This document shows, in pieces, positions 35,324 through 44,500 of a stretch of 64,000 nt of DNA. The notes below the pieces were generated by a model that saw only the letters and a list, made by a program, of their open reading frames with translations, had not been told where the DNA came from and searched no databases. The position numbers were made by a program, and so were the translations under genes. The number at the start of each line of letters is the position of its first letter. Within the stretch, counting starts at the first letter, position 1. Source of the DNA: Streptomyces sp. G-G2 (GTDB taxonomy: Bacteria > Actinomycetota > Actinomycetes > Streptomycetales > Streptomycetaceae); contig NZ_JASISO010000039.1 of the NCBI RefSeq assembly GCF_030063135.1, positions 1 to 64,000 on the forward strand, read 5' to 3'.

Positions 35324-36454
35324 ATGAAGATCGCTTTCGTGGGAAAGGGCGGCAGCGGCAAGAGCACGCTGTCCTCCCTCTTCATCCGCCACCTCGCAGC
35401 CAATGAGGCCCCCGTCGTCGCGGTGGACGCCGACATCAACCAGCACCTCGGGGCCGCGCTCGGCCTCACCGAGGAAGAGGCCGCCGCGATGCCCGCCATG
35501 GGCGCGCACCTGCCCCTGATCAAGGATTACCTGCGCGGCTCCAATCCCCGCATCAGCTCCGCCGACGCGATGATCAAGACCACCCCACCCGGCGCCGGAT
35601 CCCGCCTGCTGCGCGTCGCCGAGGACAACCCGGTCTACGACGCGTGCGCCCGCACCGTCAACCTCGACGGCCACGAGGAGGGCGACGTCGAGTACGTCCG
35701 GCTCATGGCCACCGGCCCCTTCACGGAATCCGATCTGGGCGTGGCCTGCTACCACTCGAAGGTCGGGGCGGTCGAACTCTGCCTGAACCACCTCGTGGAC
35801 GGGCCCGACGAGTACGTCGTCGTCGACATGACGGCCGGGTCGGACTCCTTCGCCTCGGGCATGTTCACCCGCTTCGACATGACCTTCCTGGTCGCCGAGC
35901 CGACCCTCAAGGGCGTCTCCGTCTACCGCCAGTACAAGGAGTACGCGCGGAACTTCGGGATCACGCTCAAGGTCGTCGGGAACAAGGTGCAGGGACAGGA
36001 CGACGTCGACTTCCTGCGCGCCGAGGTCGGTGACGACCTGCTCGTCACCGTCGGGCACTCGGACTGGGTCCGGTCGATGGAGAAGGGCCGTCCCGCTCCC
36101 TTCGACCTGCTGGAGGCGACCAACCGGCTGGCCCTGCAGACCCTCCAGGACGCGGCGGACGACTCGTACGCCGGGCGCGACTGGGCCCGGTACACCGAAC
36201 AGATGGTGCACTTCCACCGGAAGAACGCCGAGAGCTGGGGCAACGCCAAGACCGGGGCCGACCTGGCGGACCAGATCGACCCCGATTTCGTCCTGCACGA
36301 ACGGCTCGGCCAACAGCGGCCCGGCGAAGCCGCCGGGGATCAGCAGGTCGGCGAGACCGTCGGCGGGTCCGTCAGCGAGTGCTCCGAGGAGGACTCGGAG
36401 GAGGCCGCCGACGGGTCGTTCAGTTCTCCTCTGCCGACTCCGCAGCCGGCTTGA
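35324..36454 (+). CDS. CooC/MinD-like ATPase
   Basis: About 376 residues. It opens with MKIAFVGKGGSGKST, the deviant Walker A of the MinD/CooC/NifH class, then VVAVDADINQHLG and VVVDMTAGSDSF (Walker B region). CooC-type proteins load metals into enzymes, but no CO dehydrogenase or nickel gene is in the window, so the client is unknown. The C-terminal 60 residues are Glu/Ser/Asp-rich. No ribosome site precedes ATG 35324; GTG 35318 and TTG 35315 are in frame, and TACGCT at 35309-35314 could be the -10 of a leaderless transcript. The 3' end overlaps the convergent lipoprotein gene by 35 bases. Confidence 0.8.
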   Translation: MKIAFVGKGGSGKSTLSSLFIRHLAANEAPVVAVDADINQHLGAALGLTEEEAAAMPAMGAHLPLIKDYLRGSNPRISSADAMIKTTPPGAGSRLLRVAEDNPVYDACARTVNLDGHEEGDVEYVRLMATGPFTESDLGVACYHSKVGAVELCLNHLVDGPDEYVVVDMTAGSDSFASGMFTRFDMTFLVAEPTLKGVSVYRQYKEYARNFGITLKVVGNKVQGQDDVDFLRAEVGDDLLVTVGHSDWVRSMEKGRPAPFDLLEATNRLALQTLQDAADDSYAGRDWARYTEQMVHFHRKNAESWGNAKTGADLADQIDPDFVLHERLGQQRPGEAAGDQQVGETVGGSVSECSEEDSEEAADGSFSSPLPTPQPA

Positions 36455-37727
36455 CGCCCGCGGGCGCCGCGGGAGCGGAGGGCGGAGTGGCCGGACCGGT
36501 CGTCAGGAACTTCGGCCAGCCCTCCTTCGGCGTCTGGCCGACGTCGAGGGTGCGCATCCACTCCAGGGTCTTGGGGTCCTGCGCGTCCAGCCAGTCGGCC
36601 AGCTCGCGGAACGTGACGCAGCGGACCTCCTTCTGCGTGCACATGCCCTTGATGGAGTCCTCGACGGCGCGCATGTAGGTGCCGCCGTTCCAGGACTCGA
36701 AGTGGTTGCCGATGATCATCGGCGCGCGGTTGCCCTGGTAGACGCGGTCGAAGGCCTTCATCAGGCCGTCGCGCATCTGCTCACCCCAGTAGGCGTGCTG
36801 CGAGGGGTCGCCCTGGGTGGTCGTACCGGACTGGTTGACCAGGTAGTTGTAGTCCATGCTGAGCGTTTCGAACGCCCGGCCCGGCATGGGCACCAGTTGG
36901 AGCGGCAGGTCCCACAGGCCGTCCGTCTTCTTGGGCCAGATCTGCTTGCTGATCCCGCTGGAGTCGTAGCGGAAGCCCATGTCCTTCGCCGCCAGCATGA
37001 AGTTCTTCTGGCCCTCGAGGCAGGGGGTGCGGGCGCCGATCAGCTCCTTGTCGTAGTCGAAGGGGAGCGCCTTCTCCTGCTTGAGGCCCGGCGTGTTCGT
37101 CTTCCAGGACTTGACGAAGGACTTGGCCTGGTTGATCTCGCTCTTCCACTCGTCGACCGACCAGGTGCCGACGCCGCCCTCGGGACCGCAGAAGTGGCCG
37201 TTGAAGTGGGTGCCGATCTCGTTGCCCTCCAGCCAGGCACCGCGGACCTGCTCGGCGGTGTCCTTGATGCCCTGGAGGTCACCGAACCCGATGTCGGAGC
37301 GGCCCGGTGCGTGCTGAGGTGCGGTGTAGAGGGAACGCTTCTCCTCGGGGAGCATGTAGACGCCGCTGAGGAAATACGTCATCCGCGCGTTGTACTGCTT
37401 GCCGACCCCGCGGAAGTGCGAGAAGAGTTTCTGACTGTCCTCGCCCGCCCCGTCCCAGGAGAAGACGACGAATTGCGGGGGCTTCTCGCCGGGCTTCAGC
37501 TTTTCCGGCTTGCCCACGTTCGGCTGCGTGCCGGTGTACGAGGTCGAGCCGTCGCCGATCATCCGCAGGACGCTGCCCGGGGCTTCCGGCGCGGCGGCGC
37601 CCTTCTTGGCCTGGCTGCCCGCGGCGCCGATGCGCTTGGCCGGCTCCGAGGCGCTGCACCCGGTCACGCCCAGGACCAGCGCCGTGGCGACCAGGCCGCC
37701 GGCGATCTTCTTCGTGGCGGCCATCAT
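36420..37727 (-). CDS. Polysaccharide deacetylase-like lipoprotein
   Basis: 435 residues with a lipoprotein signal (lipobox VTGC, Cys24). The mature part has a NodB-like fold: FVVFSWDGAG stands where deacetylases have TFDDG, NEIGTHFNGHF gives the His-x3-His metal pair, and MIIGNHFESWN lies near the end. The canonical first Asp is present only in modified form, so deacetylase activity is uncertain. A Pro/Ala-rich tail closes the protein. The start is ATG 37727 with GAGGTGG upstream. The gene is divergent from the SulP fusion gene and convergent with the CooC-like gene. An envelope glycan role is inferred. Confidence 0.8.
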   Translation of the reverse strand: MMAATKKIAGGLVATALVLGVTGCSASEPAKRIGAAGSQAKKGAAAPEAPGSVLRMIGDGSTSYTGTQPNVGKPEKLKPGEKPPQFVVFSWDGAGEDSQKLFSHFRGVGKQYNARMTYFLSGVYMLPEEKRSLYTAPQHAPGRSDIGFGDLQGIKDTAEQVRGAWLEGNEIGTHFNGHFCGPEGGVGTWSVDEWKSEINQAKSFVKSWKTNTPGLKQEKALPFDYDKELIGARTPCLEGQKNFMLAAKDMGFRYDSSGISKQIWPKKTDGLWDLPLQLVPMPGRAFETLSMDYNYLVNQSGTTTQGDPSQHAYWGEQMRDGLMKAFDRVYQGNRAPMIIGNHFESWNGGTYMRAVEDSIKGMCTQKEVRCVTFRELADWLDAQDPKTLEWMRTLDVGQTPKEGWPKFLTTGPATPPSAPAAPAGVKPAAESAEEN

Positions 37728-37836
37728 CCGCCCACCTCATCCCTTGCCCGTTTCGGTGTTCCGCACGTTCCGCGTTCGGGCTGAAACGTCGCATGGGCAC
37801 CACTCCGGGAAAGGTATGACAAGCCCGACTAAATGC

Positions 37837-37857
37837 TTAATCACCCTTGAGGGTTAA
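37837..37857. promoter_or_regulatory. AT-rich palindrome between divergent genes
   Basis: TTAATCACCCTTGAGGGTTAA (shown as arms ACCCT at 37843-37847 and AGGGT at 37850-37854, flanked by TTAA on both sides) lies in an unusually AT-rich patch between the lipoprotein and SulP genes. It could be an operator for one or both. Confidence 0.4.
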
Positions 37858-37971
37858 TTCGTAGACCATTTAACCCCTATGTCTGGCCATGGACTTTACT
37901 CTGCATTACCATCCATTTACCGAGTGTTGATACTCCCGCCGCTTCACCCCTGCCCCCAGAGGAGACGGGAA

Positions 37972-40626
37972 ATGACCCCCAGCGCCCCCACGCGCACCGA
38001 CCAGCCCGCACCGCCGTCTCGCATGTCGCCCCGGATCCCGCCCCGGTTCACGGCCGACCTGTCCGCCTCCGTCGCCGTCTTCTTGATCGCCCTGCCGTTC
38101 TCCCTGGGCGTCGCCCTCGCCACCGGTTCCCCCCTCCAGGCCGGTCTCGTGGCCGCCGCCGTCGGCGGGATCATCGCCGGACGGCTCGGCGGAGCCCCGC
38201 TCCAGGTGAGCGGTCCCGCCGGCGGGCTGACCGTCGTGACCGCCGGGTTGATCCAGCACTACGGCTGGCGCACCACCTGTGCGATCACCGTGCTCGCCGG
38301 GCTCTGCCAGCTCGCCCTGGCCCTGCTGCGCACCGCCCGCTCGGCGCTCATGGTCAGCCCGTCCGTCGTGCACGGGATGCTCGCGGGCGTCGGTGTGACG
38401 ATCGCGCTCGCCCAACTCCACATCGTGCTCGGCGGCACTCCGCAGAGCTCCGCCGTGGCCAACATCCAGGGCCTGCCCGCCCAGTTGGCCGCGCCACACC
38501 CCGCCGCGCTCGCCGTCAGCGCGCTCACCCTGACCGTGCTCTTCGGCTGGACCCGGCTCCCCGGGCGGGCCGGGCGGGCGCTGCGCAAGGTTCCGGCGGC
38601 GCTCGGCGCGGTCGCCGCGGCCACCGCCTTCGCGGCGTTCGCCGGGCTCTCCCTGCCCCGGGTCGACCTGCCGTCCTGGCGCGACCACGTCCTGCCCGCG
38701 CTGCCCGAGGGGCCCGTCCTCGGCATCCTCGCGGCGGTACTGACCGTCACTCTGGTCGGCAGTGTGGAATCACTGCTGTCCGCCGTCGCCACCGACAAGC
38801 TGATCGCCTCCAGCCGCGTTACGGGGGACCGCCCGCCGCGCGCCGACCTGGACCGGGAACTGCGCGGCCAGGGCGTGGCCAACATCGTCTCCGGAGCATT
38901 GGGCGGGCTGCCCGTCGCGGGCGGGGCCACCCGCAGCGTGGCCAACGTCAAGTCCGGCGCGGTCAGCCGGAGGTCGTCGATGCTGCACGGGCTCTGGGTG
39001 CTGCTCGCGGCGGGGCTGCTCGTACCCGTCCTCGACCTGATCCCGCTGGCCGCGCTGGCCGCCCTCGTCATGACCGTCGGCGTACAGATGGCCGGCATCA
39101 GGCACCTGCGCAGCGTCAGCCGCCATCGCGAGATCATCGTCTACCTCACCACCCTCACGGCCGTGGTGCTCGGCGGGGTGCTCGAAGGGGTGGCCATCGG
39201 GGTCGCGGTCGCCGTCGCCATCGCCCTGCACCGGCTGGCGCGTACCCGGATCACCATGGAAGTACAGGACGACGGACGGGTCCACCGGGTGTGGGCGCGC
39301 GGCCAGTTGACCTTCCTCGCGGTCCCGCGGCTCAGCCGGGTGCTGGGCCAGATCCCGCAGCACGGGCACGCGGTGATCGAGCTGGACGGTTCGTTCATCG
39401 ACCACGCCGCCTACGAGACCCTGCAGGACTGGCAGGACTCCCATCTCGCGCACGGGGGTTCGGTGGAGGTCACCGGCCGCTCGGGGGCCAGGATCGGCGA
39501 GCCCGGCCGGACGCAGCGCGGTGCCCACCACTGCTGCCGGCCCTGGACCCCCTGGCAGAACCACTGCGACCACCGGGCACCGGAGGACCACGCGGAGGAC
39601 CCCTCGACGAACCGTTCGGGGGACCTGCCCGTGGAGCTCTCGGAGGCGGCGCCCTTCGCGGGCCCTCCCGCGCAGGCCGCTCCCCCGGCACCCGCGGGAC
39701 CCGTCAGGGCGGTGCGGCCCGGTCCGGCGCAGCGGCGTCGCGGTGCCGGACAGCTGGCCAGCGGGATCGGCGCCTTCCAGCGCGATACCGCCCCCCACGT
39801 CCGGGACGAGCTGGCCCGGCTGGCGCGCGAGGGCCAGCGCCCCTCGCAGCTCTTCCTCACCTGCGCGGATTCCCGGCTGGTCACCAGCATGATCACGGCC
39901 AGCGGCCCGGGCGACCTGTTCACCGTCCGCAATGTCGGCAATCTGGTCCCGCTGCCCGGCGCCGAGGCCACGGACGACTCCGTCGCGGCCGCCATCGAGT
40001 ACGCCGTGGACGTGCTCATGGTGGACAGCATCACGGTCTGCGGCCACTCGGGCTGCGGGGCGATGCAGGCGCTGCTCACTGCCTCGCCCGGGGCGCCGAT
40101 GACCCCGCTGCGGCGCTGGCTGCGGCACGGTCTGCCCAGTCTGGAACGGATGGCCAGCCGTCACCACGCCTGGGTCCGGATCTCGGGCAGGCTGCCCGCG
40201 GACGCCGTCGAGCAGCTGTGCCTGACCAATGTGGTGCAGCAGCTGGAGCACCTCAGGGCCCACGATTCGGTGGCGCGCAGGCTGGCCGAGGGCACCCTGG
40301 AGCTGCACGGGATGTACTTCCACGTGGGTGAGGCCCAGGCCTATCTGCTCTCGCAGGGCGAGGACTTCTTCGACTGCCGGGTCTTCGACAGCGTCCTGCC
40401 GGACGCCAGGACGGACGCCAGGACGGACGCCAGGGCGAACCCCAGGCCGGACACCAGGCCGGACACCAGACTGGGCAGCATGGCGGGCACCAGGCTGAGC
40501 ACCAGGGCGGGCTTCAGGCTGGGCAGCATGCTGGGCGCCAAGCCGAACACCGGGCCGGACACCCAGGGGGCAAAAGCAGCCAAGCAGGATTCCCCTGCCT
40601 CACCCCGGGCGGCCACGCCCGTGTGA
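37972..40626 (+). CDS. SulP anion transporter fused to beta-carbonic anhydrase
   Basis: About 884 residues. Residues roughly 25-425 are a SulP/SLC26 transporter with 10-12 membrane segments and LGGLPVAGGATRSVANVKSG typical of the family. A STAS-like domain follows (about 428-515). Residues about 590-800 form a beta-carbonic anhydrase, with zinc ligands in CADSR (near 630) and GHSGCGAM (near 690). The fusion suggests bicarbonate uptake linked to CO2 interconversion at the membrane. The last 80 residues are repeats (DART x3, PDTR x2). The start is ATG 37972 with GAGGAG upstream. Confidence 0.93.
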   Translation: MTPSAPTRTDQPAPPSRMSPRIPPRFTADLSASVAVFLIALPFSLGVALATGSPLQAGLVAAAVGGIIAGRLGGAPLQVSGPAGGLTVVTAGLIQHYGWRTTCAITVLAGLCQLALALLRTARSALMVSPSVVHGMLAGVGVTIALAQLHIVLGGTPQSSAVANIQGLPAQLAAPHPAALAVSALTLTVLFGWTRLPGRAGRALRKVPAALGAVAAATAFAAFAGLSLPRVDLPSWRDHVLPALPEGPVLGILAAVLTVTLVGSVESLLSAVATDKLIASSRVTGDRPPRADLDRELRGQGVANIVSGALGGLPVAGGATRSVANVKSGAVSRRSSMLHGLWVLLAAGLLVPVLDLIPLAALAALVMTVGVQMAGIRHLRSVSRHREIIVYLTTLTAVVLGGVLEGVAIGVAVAVAIALHRLARTRITMEVQDDGRVHRVWARGQLTFLAVPRLSRVLGQIPQHGHAVIELDGSFIDHAAYETLQDWQDSHLAHGGSVEVTGRSGARIGEPGRTQRGAHHCCRPWTPWQNHCDHRAPEDHAEDPSTNRSGDLPVELSEAAPFAGPPAQAAPPAPAGPVRAVRPGPAQRRRGAGQLASGIGAFQRDTAPHVRDELARLAREGQRPSQLFLTCADSRLVTSMITASGPGDLFTVRNVGNLVPLPGAEATDDSVAAAIEYAVDVLMVDSITVCGHSGCGAMQALLTASPGAPMTPLRRWLRHGLPSLERMASRHHAWVRISGRLPADAVEQLCLTNVVQQLEHLRAHDSVARRLAEGTLELHGMYFHVGEAQAYLLSQGEDFFDCRVFDSVLPDARTDARTDARANPRPDTRPDTRLGSMAGTRLSTRAGFRLGSMLGAKPNTGPDTQGAKAAKQDSPASPRAATPV

Positions 40627-40655
40627 CCCGATACGCTCCGTTCCGCGAGCCCCTC

Positions 40656-40695
40656 GATGGCCTCTTCCCGCACTCTGTCGCGGGAAGGGGCCATC
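40656..40695 (+). terminator. Terminator after the SulP fusion gene
   Basis: GATGGCC...GGCCATC with inner TTCCCGC...GCGGGAA form a nearly perfect stem around ACTCTGTC, 30 bases after the stop codon. Confidence 0.75.
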
Positions 40696-40742
40696 GGCGC
40701 CTGCCCGCCCAGGGGTCGGGACATCCAGCCAGCCGTGCTATA

Positions 40743-40752
40743 GGTCTAAACC
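40743..40752. promoter_or_regulatory. dre-like operator upstream of acsA
   Basis: GGTCTAAACC matches nine of ten bases of the GGTCTAGACC core bound by DasR and related GntR/HutC regulators in Streptomyces. It lies 89 bases before the acsA start in a short AT-richer patch, a good promoter position. Confidence 0.4.
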
Positions 40753-40840
40753 AATTTCCGGCAAGGGCTTGTCACCTGGGTGTCTGACCTGATGAGCTAT
40801 ACCCGGGGACACAACGGACACCCTGGGAAAGGGAGATGTC

Positions 40841-42796
40841 GTGAGCAATGACAGCCTGGCCAACCTGCTCAAGGAGGAGCGGCGGTTCGCACCGCCCGCC
40901 GATCTGGCCACCGCCGCCAACGTGACGGCCGCGGCGTACGAACAGGCCGACGCGGACAGGCTGGGCTTCTGGGCCGAGCAGGCTCGTCGGCTGAGCTGGG
41001 CCGTCGAGCCCACCGAGACGCTCGACTGGACCAACCCGCCCTTCGCCAAGTGGTTCGCGGACGGCAAGCTGAACGTCGCCTACAACTGCGTGGACCGCCA
41101 CGTCGAGGCCGGCAACGGCGACCGGGTGGCCCTCCACTTCGAGGGCGAGCCCGGCGACAGCCGCTCGATCACCTACGCCGAGCTCAAGGACGAGGTCTCC
41201 CGGGCCGCCAACGCCCTGACCGAGCTGGGTGTGCGGACCGGCGACCGGGTCGCCGTGTACCTGCCGATGATCCCCGAGGCCGTCATCGCGATGCTCGCGT
41301 GCGCCCGGGTCGGCGCCGCCCACTCCGTGGTCTTCGGCGGTTTCTCCGCCGACGCCGTCGCCTCCCGCATCCAGGACGCCGACGCGAAGCTCGTCATCAC
41401 CTCCGACGGCGGCTACCGCCGCGGCAAGCCCTCCGCGCTCAAGCCCGCCATCGACGAAGCCGTCGCCAAGTGTCCGCAGGTCGAGCACGTGCTCGTCGTA
41501 CGGCGCACCGGCCAGGACACCGCCTTCACCGAGGGCCGGGACGTCTGGTGGCACGACATCGTCGGGCGCCAGTCCGCCGAGCACGCCCCCGAGGCCTTCG
41601 ACGCGGAGCACCCGCTCTTCATCCTCTACACCTCGGGCACCACCGGGAAGCCGAAGGGCATCCTGCACACCTCCGGCGGTTACCTCACGCAGGCGGCGTA
41701 CACCCACAACGCCGTCTTCGACCTCAAGCCGGAGAGCGACGTCTATTGGTGCACGGCCGACATCGGCTGGGTGACCGGGCACTCCTACATCGTCTACGGG
41801 CCGCTCGCCAACGGCGCCACCCAGGTGATGTACGAGGGCACCCCGGACACCCCGCACCAGGGCCGGTTCTGGGAGGTCGTGCAGAAGTACGGCGTCACCA
41901 TCCTCTACACCGCGCCGACGGCCATCCGGACGTTCATGAAGTGGGGCGACGACATCCCCGCGAAGTTCGACCTGTCGAGCCTGCGCGTGCTGGGGTCGGT
42001 CGGCGAGCCGATCAACCCCGAGGCCTGGATGTGGTACCGCAAGAACATCGGCGGTGACCGCTGCCCGATCGTCGACACGTGGTGGCAGACCGAGACCGGC
42101 GCCATGATGATCTCCCCGCTGCCCGGCGTCACCGAGACCAAGCCCGGCTCGGCCCAGCGCGCGCTGCCCGGCATCGGCGCCACCGTCGTGGACGACGAGG
42201 GCAACGAGGTCCCCCACGGCGGTGGCGGCTACCTGGTCCTCACCGAGCCGTGGCCCTCGATGCTGCGCACCATCTGGGGCGACGACCAGCGGTTCATCGA
42301 CACCTACTGGTCCCGCTTCCCGGGCAAGTACTTCGCCGGTGACGGCGCCAAGAAGGACGACGACGGCGACATCTGGCTGCTCGGCCGGGTCGACGACGTG
42401 ATGCTGGTGTCGGGCCACAACATCTCGACCACCGAGGTCGAGTCGGCGCTCGTCTCGCACCCCTCGGTCGCCGAGGCGGCCGTGGTCGGCGCCGTAGACG
42501 AGACCACCGGCCAGGCCATCGTGGCGTTCGTGATCCTGCGCGGCACCGCCTCCGAGACCGACACCCTGGTCGCCGAGCTGCGCAACCACGTGGGAGCCAC
42601 CCTCGGCCCGATCGCCAAGCCGAAGCGGATCCTGCCCGTCCAGGAGCTGCCGAAGACCCGCTCCGGCAAGATCATGCGCCGTCTGCTGCGCGACGTGGCG
42701 GAGAACCGCGCGGTGGGTGACGTCACCACCCTGGCGGATTCCTCGGTCATGGACCTGATCCAGAGCAAGCTGCCCGCGGCGGGCAGCGAGGACTGA
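40841..42796 (+). CDS. acsA: Acetyl-CoA synthetase
   Basis: 651 residues, full length for the AMP-forming family. The adenylation motif is YTSGTTGKPKG, followed by WCTADIGWVTGHSY and the acetate-pocket Trp in DTWWQTETG. The regulatory lysine is in PKTRSGKIMRR near the C-terminus, the usual site of reversible acetylation. It activates acetate to acetyl-CoA in the cytosol. The GTG start at 40841 has AAAGGGAG six bases upstream. The downstream hairpin makes it a single-gene unit. The same gene lies at this place in mycobacteria (Rv3667). Confidence 0.97.
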   Translation: MSNDSLANLLKEERRFAPPADLATAANVTAAAYEQADADRLGFWAEQARRLSWAVEPTETLDWTNPPFAKWFADGKLNVAYNCVDRHVEAGNGDRVALHFEGEPGDSRSITYAELKDEVSRAANALTELGVRTGDRVAVYLPMIPEAVIAMLACARVGAAHSVVFGGFSADAVASRIQDADAKLVITSDGGYRRGKPSALKPAIDEAVAKCPQVEHVLVVRRTGQDTAFTEGRDVWWHDIVGRQSAEHAPEAFDAEHPLFILYTSGTTGKPKGILHTSGGYLTQAAYTHNAVFDLKPESDVYWCTADIGWVTGHSYIVYGPLANGATQVMYEGTPDTPHQGRFWEVVQKYGVTILYTAPTAIRTFMKWGDDIPAKFDLSSLRVLGSVGEPINPEAWMWYRKNIGGDRCPIVDTWWQTETGAMMISPLPGVTETKPGSAQRALPGIGATVVDDEGNEVPHGGGGYLVLTEPWPSMLRTIWGDDQRFIDTYWSRFPGKYFAGDGAKKDDDGDIWLLGRVDDVMLVSGHNISTTEVESALVSHPSVAEAAVVGAVDETTGQAIVAFVILRGTASETDTLVAELRNHVGATLGPIAKPKRILPVQELPKTRSGKIMRRLLRDVAENRAVGDVTTLADSSVMDLIQSKLPAAGSED

Positions 42797-42816
42797 TCCC
42801 GGCCCCGTTCCACCCG

Positions 42817-42853
42817 AAGGGCGTCCGGCGCACAACGCGCCGGGCGCCCTTTT
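42817..42853 (+). terminator. acsA terminator
   Basis: AAGGGCGTCCGGCGC and GCGCCGGGCGCCCTT pair with one mismatch and are followed by TTTT, 21 bases after the acsA stop. Confidence 0.88.
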
Positions 42854-42919
42854 CGCACATAAAGTGATGATCGCCGGATACATCCCCTCCGCACCCCTGT
42901 AAAGTACCGAGAGCGTAAA

Positions 42920-43003
42920 TATTGTGACCACAGGGTGCGCCGGGAAGTCTGGTCGGCAACGTGCTTCGCCATGCCGTCCAACCGACCCCGGAGGTGTCCT
43001 CAC
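42920..43003 (+). promoter_or_regulatory. nhaA promoter and foldable leader
   Basis: TATTGT (42920-42925) fits a -10 box, giving a leader of about 70 bases. In it, CCGG (42940-42943) and GGTCGG (42951-42956) can pair with CCGG (42988-42991) and CCGACC (42982-42987); an inner GGCA/TGCC stem lies between. The outer stem ends exactly at the AGG of the GGAGG ribosome site, so folding could limit translation. No known riboswitch class is recognised. Confidence 0.45.
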
Positions 43004-44449
43004 GTGGCCGCGCCCACCCCCACCGACCCGTCCGACCGCAAGCTCCTCGGCCGGCTCTCGCTCCCCGAGCGCCGGTTCGTGGCCGACGCCCTGCGCGCCG
43101 AGACGGTCGGCGGTGTCCTGCTCCTCGTGGCCGCGATCGCCGCCCTGATGTGGGCCAACATCCCCGCCCTGGCCGACAGCTACGACAGCGTCCGCGGCTT
43201 CCACATCGGCCCCGCCTCCCTCGGCCTCGACCTCTCGCTCCAGCACTGGGCGGCCGACGGCCTGCTCGCGATCTTCTTCTTCGTCGCGGGCATCGAGCTG
43301 AAGCGCGAGCTGGTCGCCGGCGACCTCCGTGACGCCAAGGCCGCGGCCCTGCCCGTCATCGCCGCCCTCTGCGGCATGGCGGTCCCCGCGCTGGTCTACG
43401 TACTGGTCAACGTCCTCGGCGACGGCTCGACCAACGGATGGGCCGTCCCGACCGCCACCGACATCGCCTTCGCGCTGGCCGTGCTCGCGGTCATCGGCAC
43501 CTCGCTGCCGTCCGCGCTGCGCGCGTTCCTGCTGACGCTGGCCGTGGTCGACGACCTGTTCGCCATCATGATCATCGCGGTGTTCTTCACCAGCGACATC
43601 AACTTCCTGGCCCTCGGCGGCGCCGTCGTCGGCCTGGTCCTCTTCTGGTTCCTGCTCCGCCGCGACGTCCGCGGCTGGTACGTCTACGTCCCGCTCGCCC
43701 TGGTCATCTGGGGCCTGATGTACAACAGCGGGGTGCACGCCACCATCGCCGGTGTCGCGATGGGCCTGATGCTCCGGTGCAGCGTCAAGGACGGCGAGCG
43801 GCACTCCCCCGGCGAGCACATCGAGCACGTGATCCGGCCCCTCTCCGCCGGTCTCGCGGTCCCCCTCTTCGCCCTCTTCTCGGCGGGGGTCTCCCTCTCC
43901 GACGACTCCATCGGGCAGGTCTTCACCCGGCCCGAGACCCTCGGTGTGGTCCTCGGCCTGGTCGTCGGCAAGACCATCGGCATCTTCGGCGGCACCTGGC
44001 TGGCCGCCCGCTTCACCAAGGCCGAGCTGAACGACGACCTCGCCTGGCCGGACGTCTTCGCGGTCGCCTCGCTCGCGGGCATCGGCTTCACCGTCTCGCT
44101 GCTGATCGGCGAACTCGCCTTCACCGACGACCCGCTCCTCACCGACGAGGTGAAGGCCGCCGTCCTGATCGGCTCACTGATCGCCGCCATCCTCGCGGGC
44201 ATCATGCTCAAGCTCCGCAACCGCAGGTACAAGGCACTCACCGAGGCCGAGGACCGCGACGAGGACCTCGACGGGATTCCGGACATCTACGAGGAGAACA
44301 AGCCGGAGTACCACCTGAGGATGGCGAAGATCTACGAGGACAAGGCGGCCGAACACCGCCGCCGGGCCGGAGCCGCCGCCGCAGCCGAGACGACAGCGGC
44401 CGCCGCGGACACCACCGGGTCCCCCGCCGGAGGCGGCCGTCCGGCATGA
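43004..44449 (+). CDS. nhaA: Na+/H+ antiporter NhaA
   Basis: 481 residues, about 11-12 membrane segments. The ion-binding residues are in PTATDIAFAL (Asp133 equivalent) and LAVVDDLFAIMII (Asp163/164 equivalents), and FFFVAGIELKREL is the conserved second-segment motif. It exports sodium for protons and helps hold internal pH. The C-terminal cytoplasmic tail is longer than in E. coli and ends in Ala/Thr/Gly-rich sequence. The start is GTG 43004 with GGAGG eight bases upstream; the frame is open to 42935 in the leader. A short gap leads to the holin-X gene on the same strand. Confidence 0.96.
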   Translation: MAAPTPTDPSDRKLLGRLSLPERRFVADALRAETVGGVLLLVAAIAALMWANIPALADSYDSVRGFHIGPASLGLDLSLQHWAADGLLAIFFFVAGIELKRELVAGDLRDAKAAALPVIAALCGMAVPALVYVLVNVLGDGSTNGWAVPTATDIAFALAVLAVIGTSLPSALRAFLLTLAVVDDLFAIMIIAVFFTSDINFLALGGAVVGLVLFWFLLRRDVRGWYVYVPLALVIWGLMYNSGVHATIAGVAMGLMLRCSVKDGERHSPGEHIEHVIRPLSAGLAVPLFALFSAGVSLSDDSIGQVFTRPETLGVVLGLVVGKTIGIFGGTWLAARFTKAELNDDLAWPDVFAVASLAGIGFTVSLLIGELAFTDDPLLTDEVKAAVLIGSLIAAILAGIMLKLRNRRYKALTEAEDRDEDLDGIPDIYEENKPEYHLRMAKIYEDKAAEHRRRAGAAAAAETTAAAADTTGSPAGGGRPA

Positions 44450-44500
44450 TCTGACTGACGGAGGACAGCCGTCACCGGCAGACGAATGAGGGAGAGAGCG

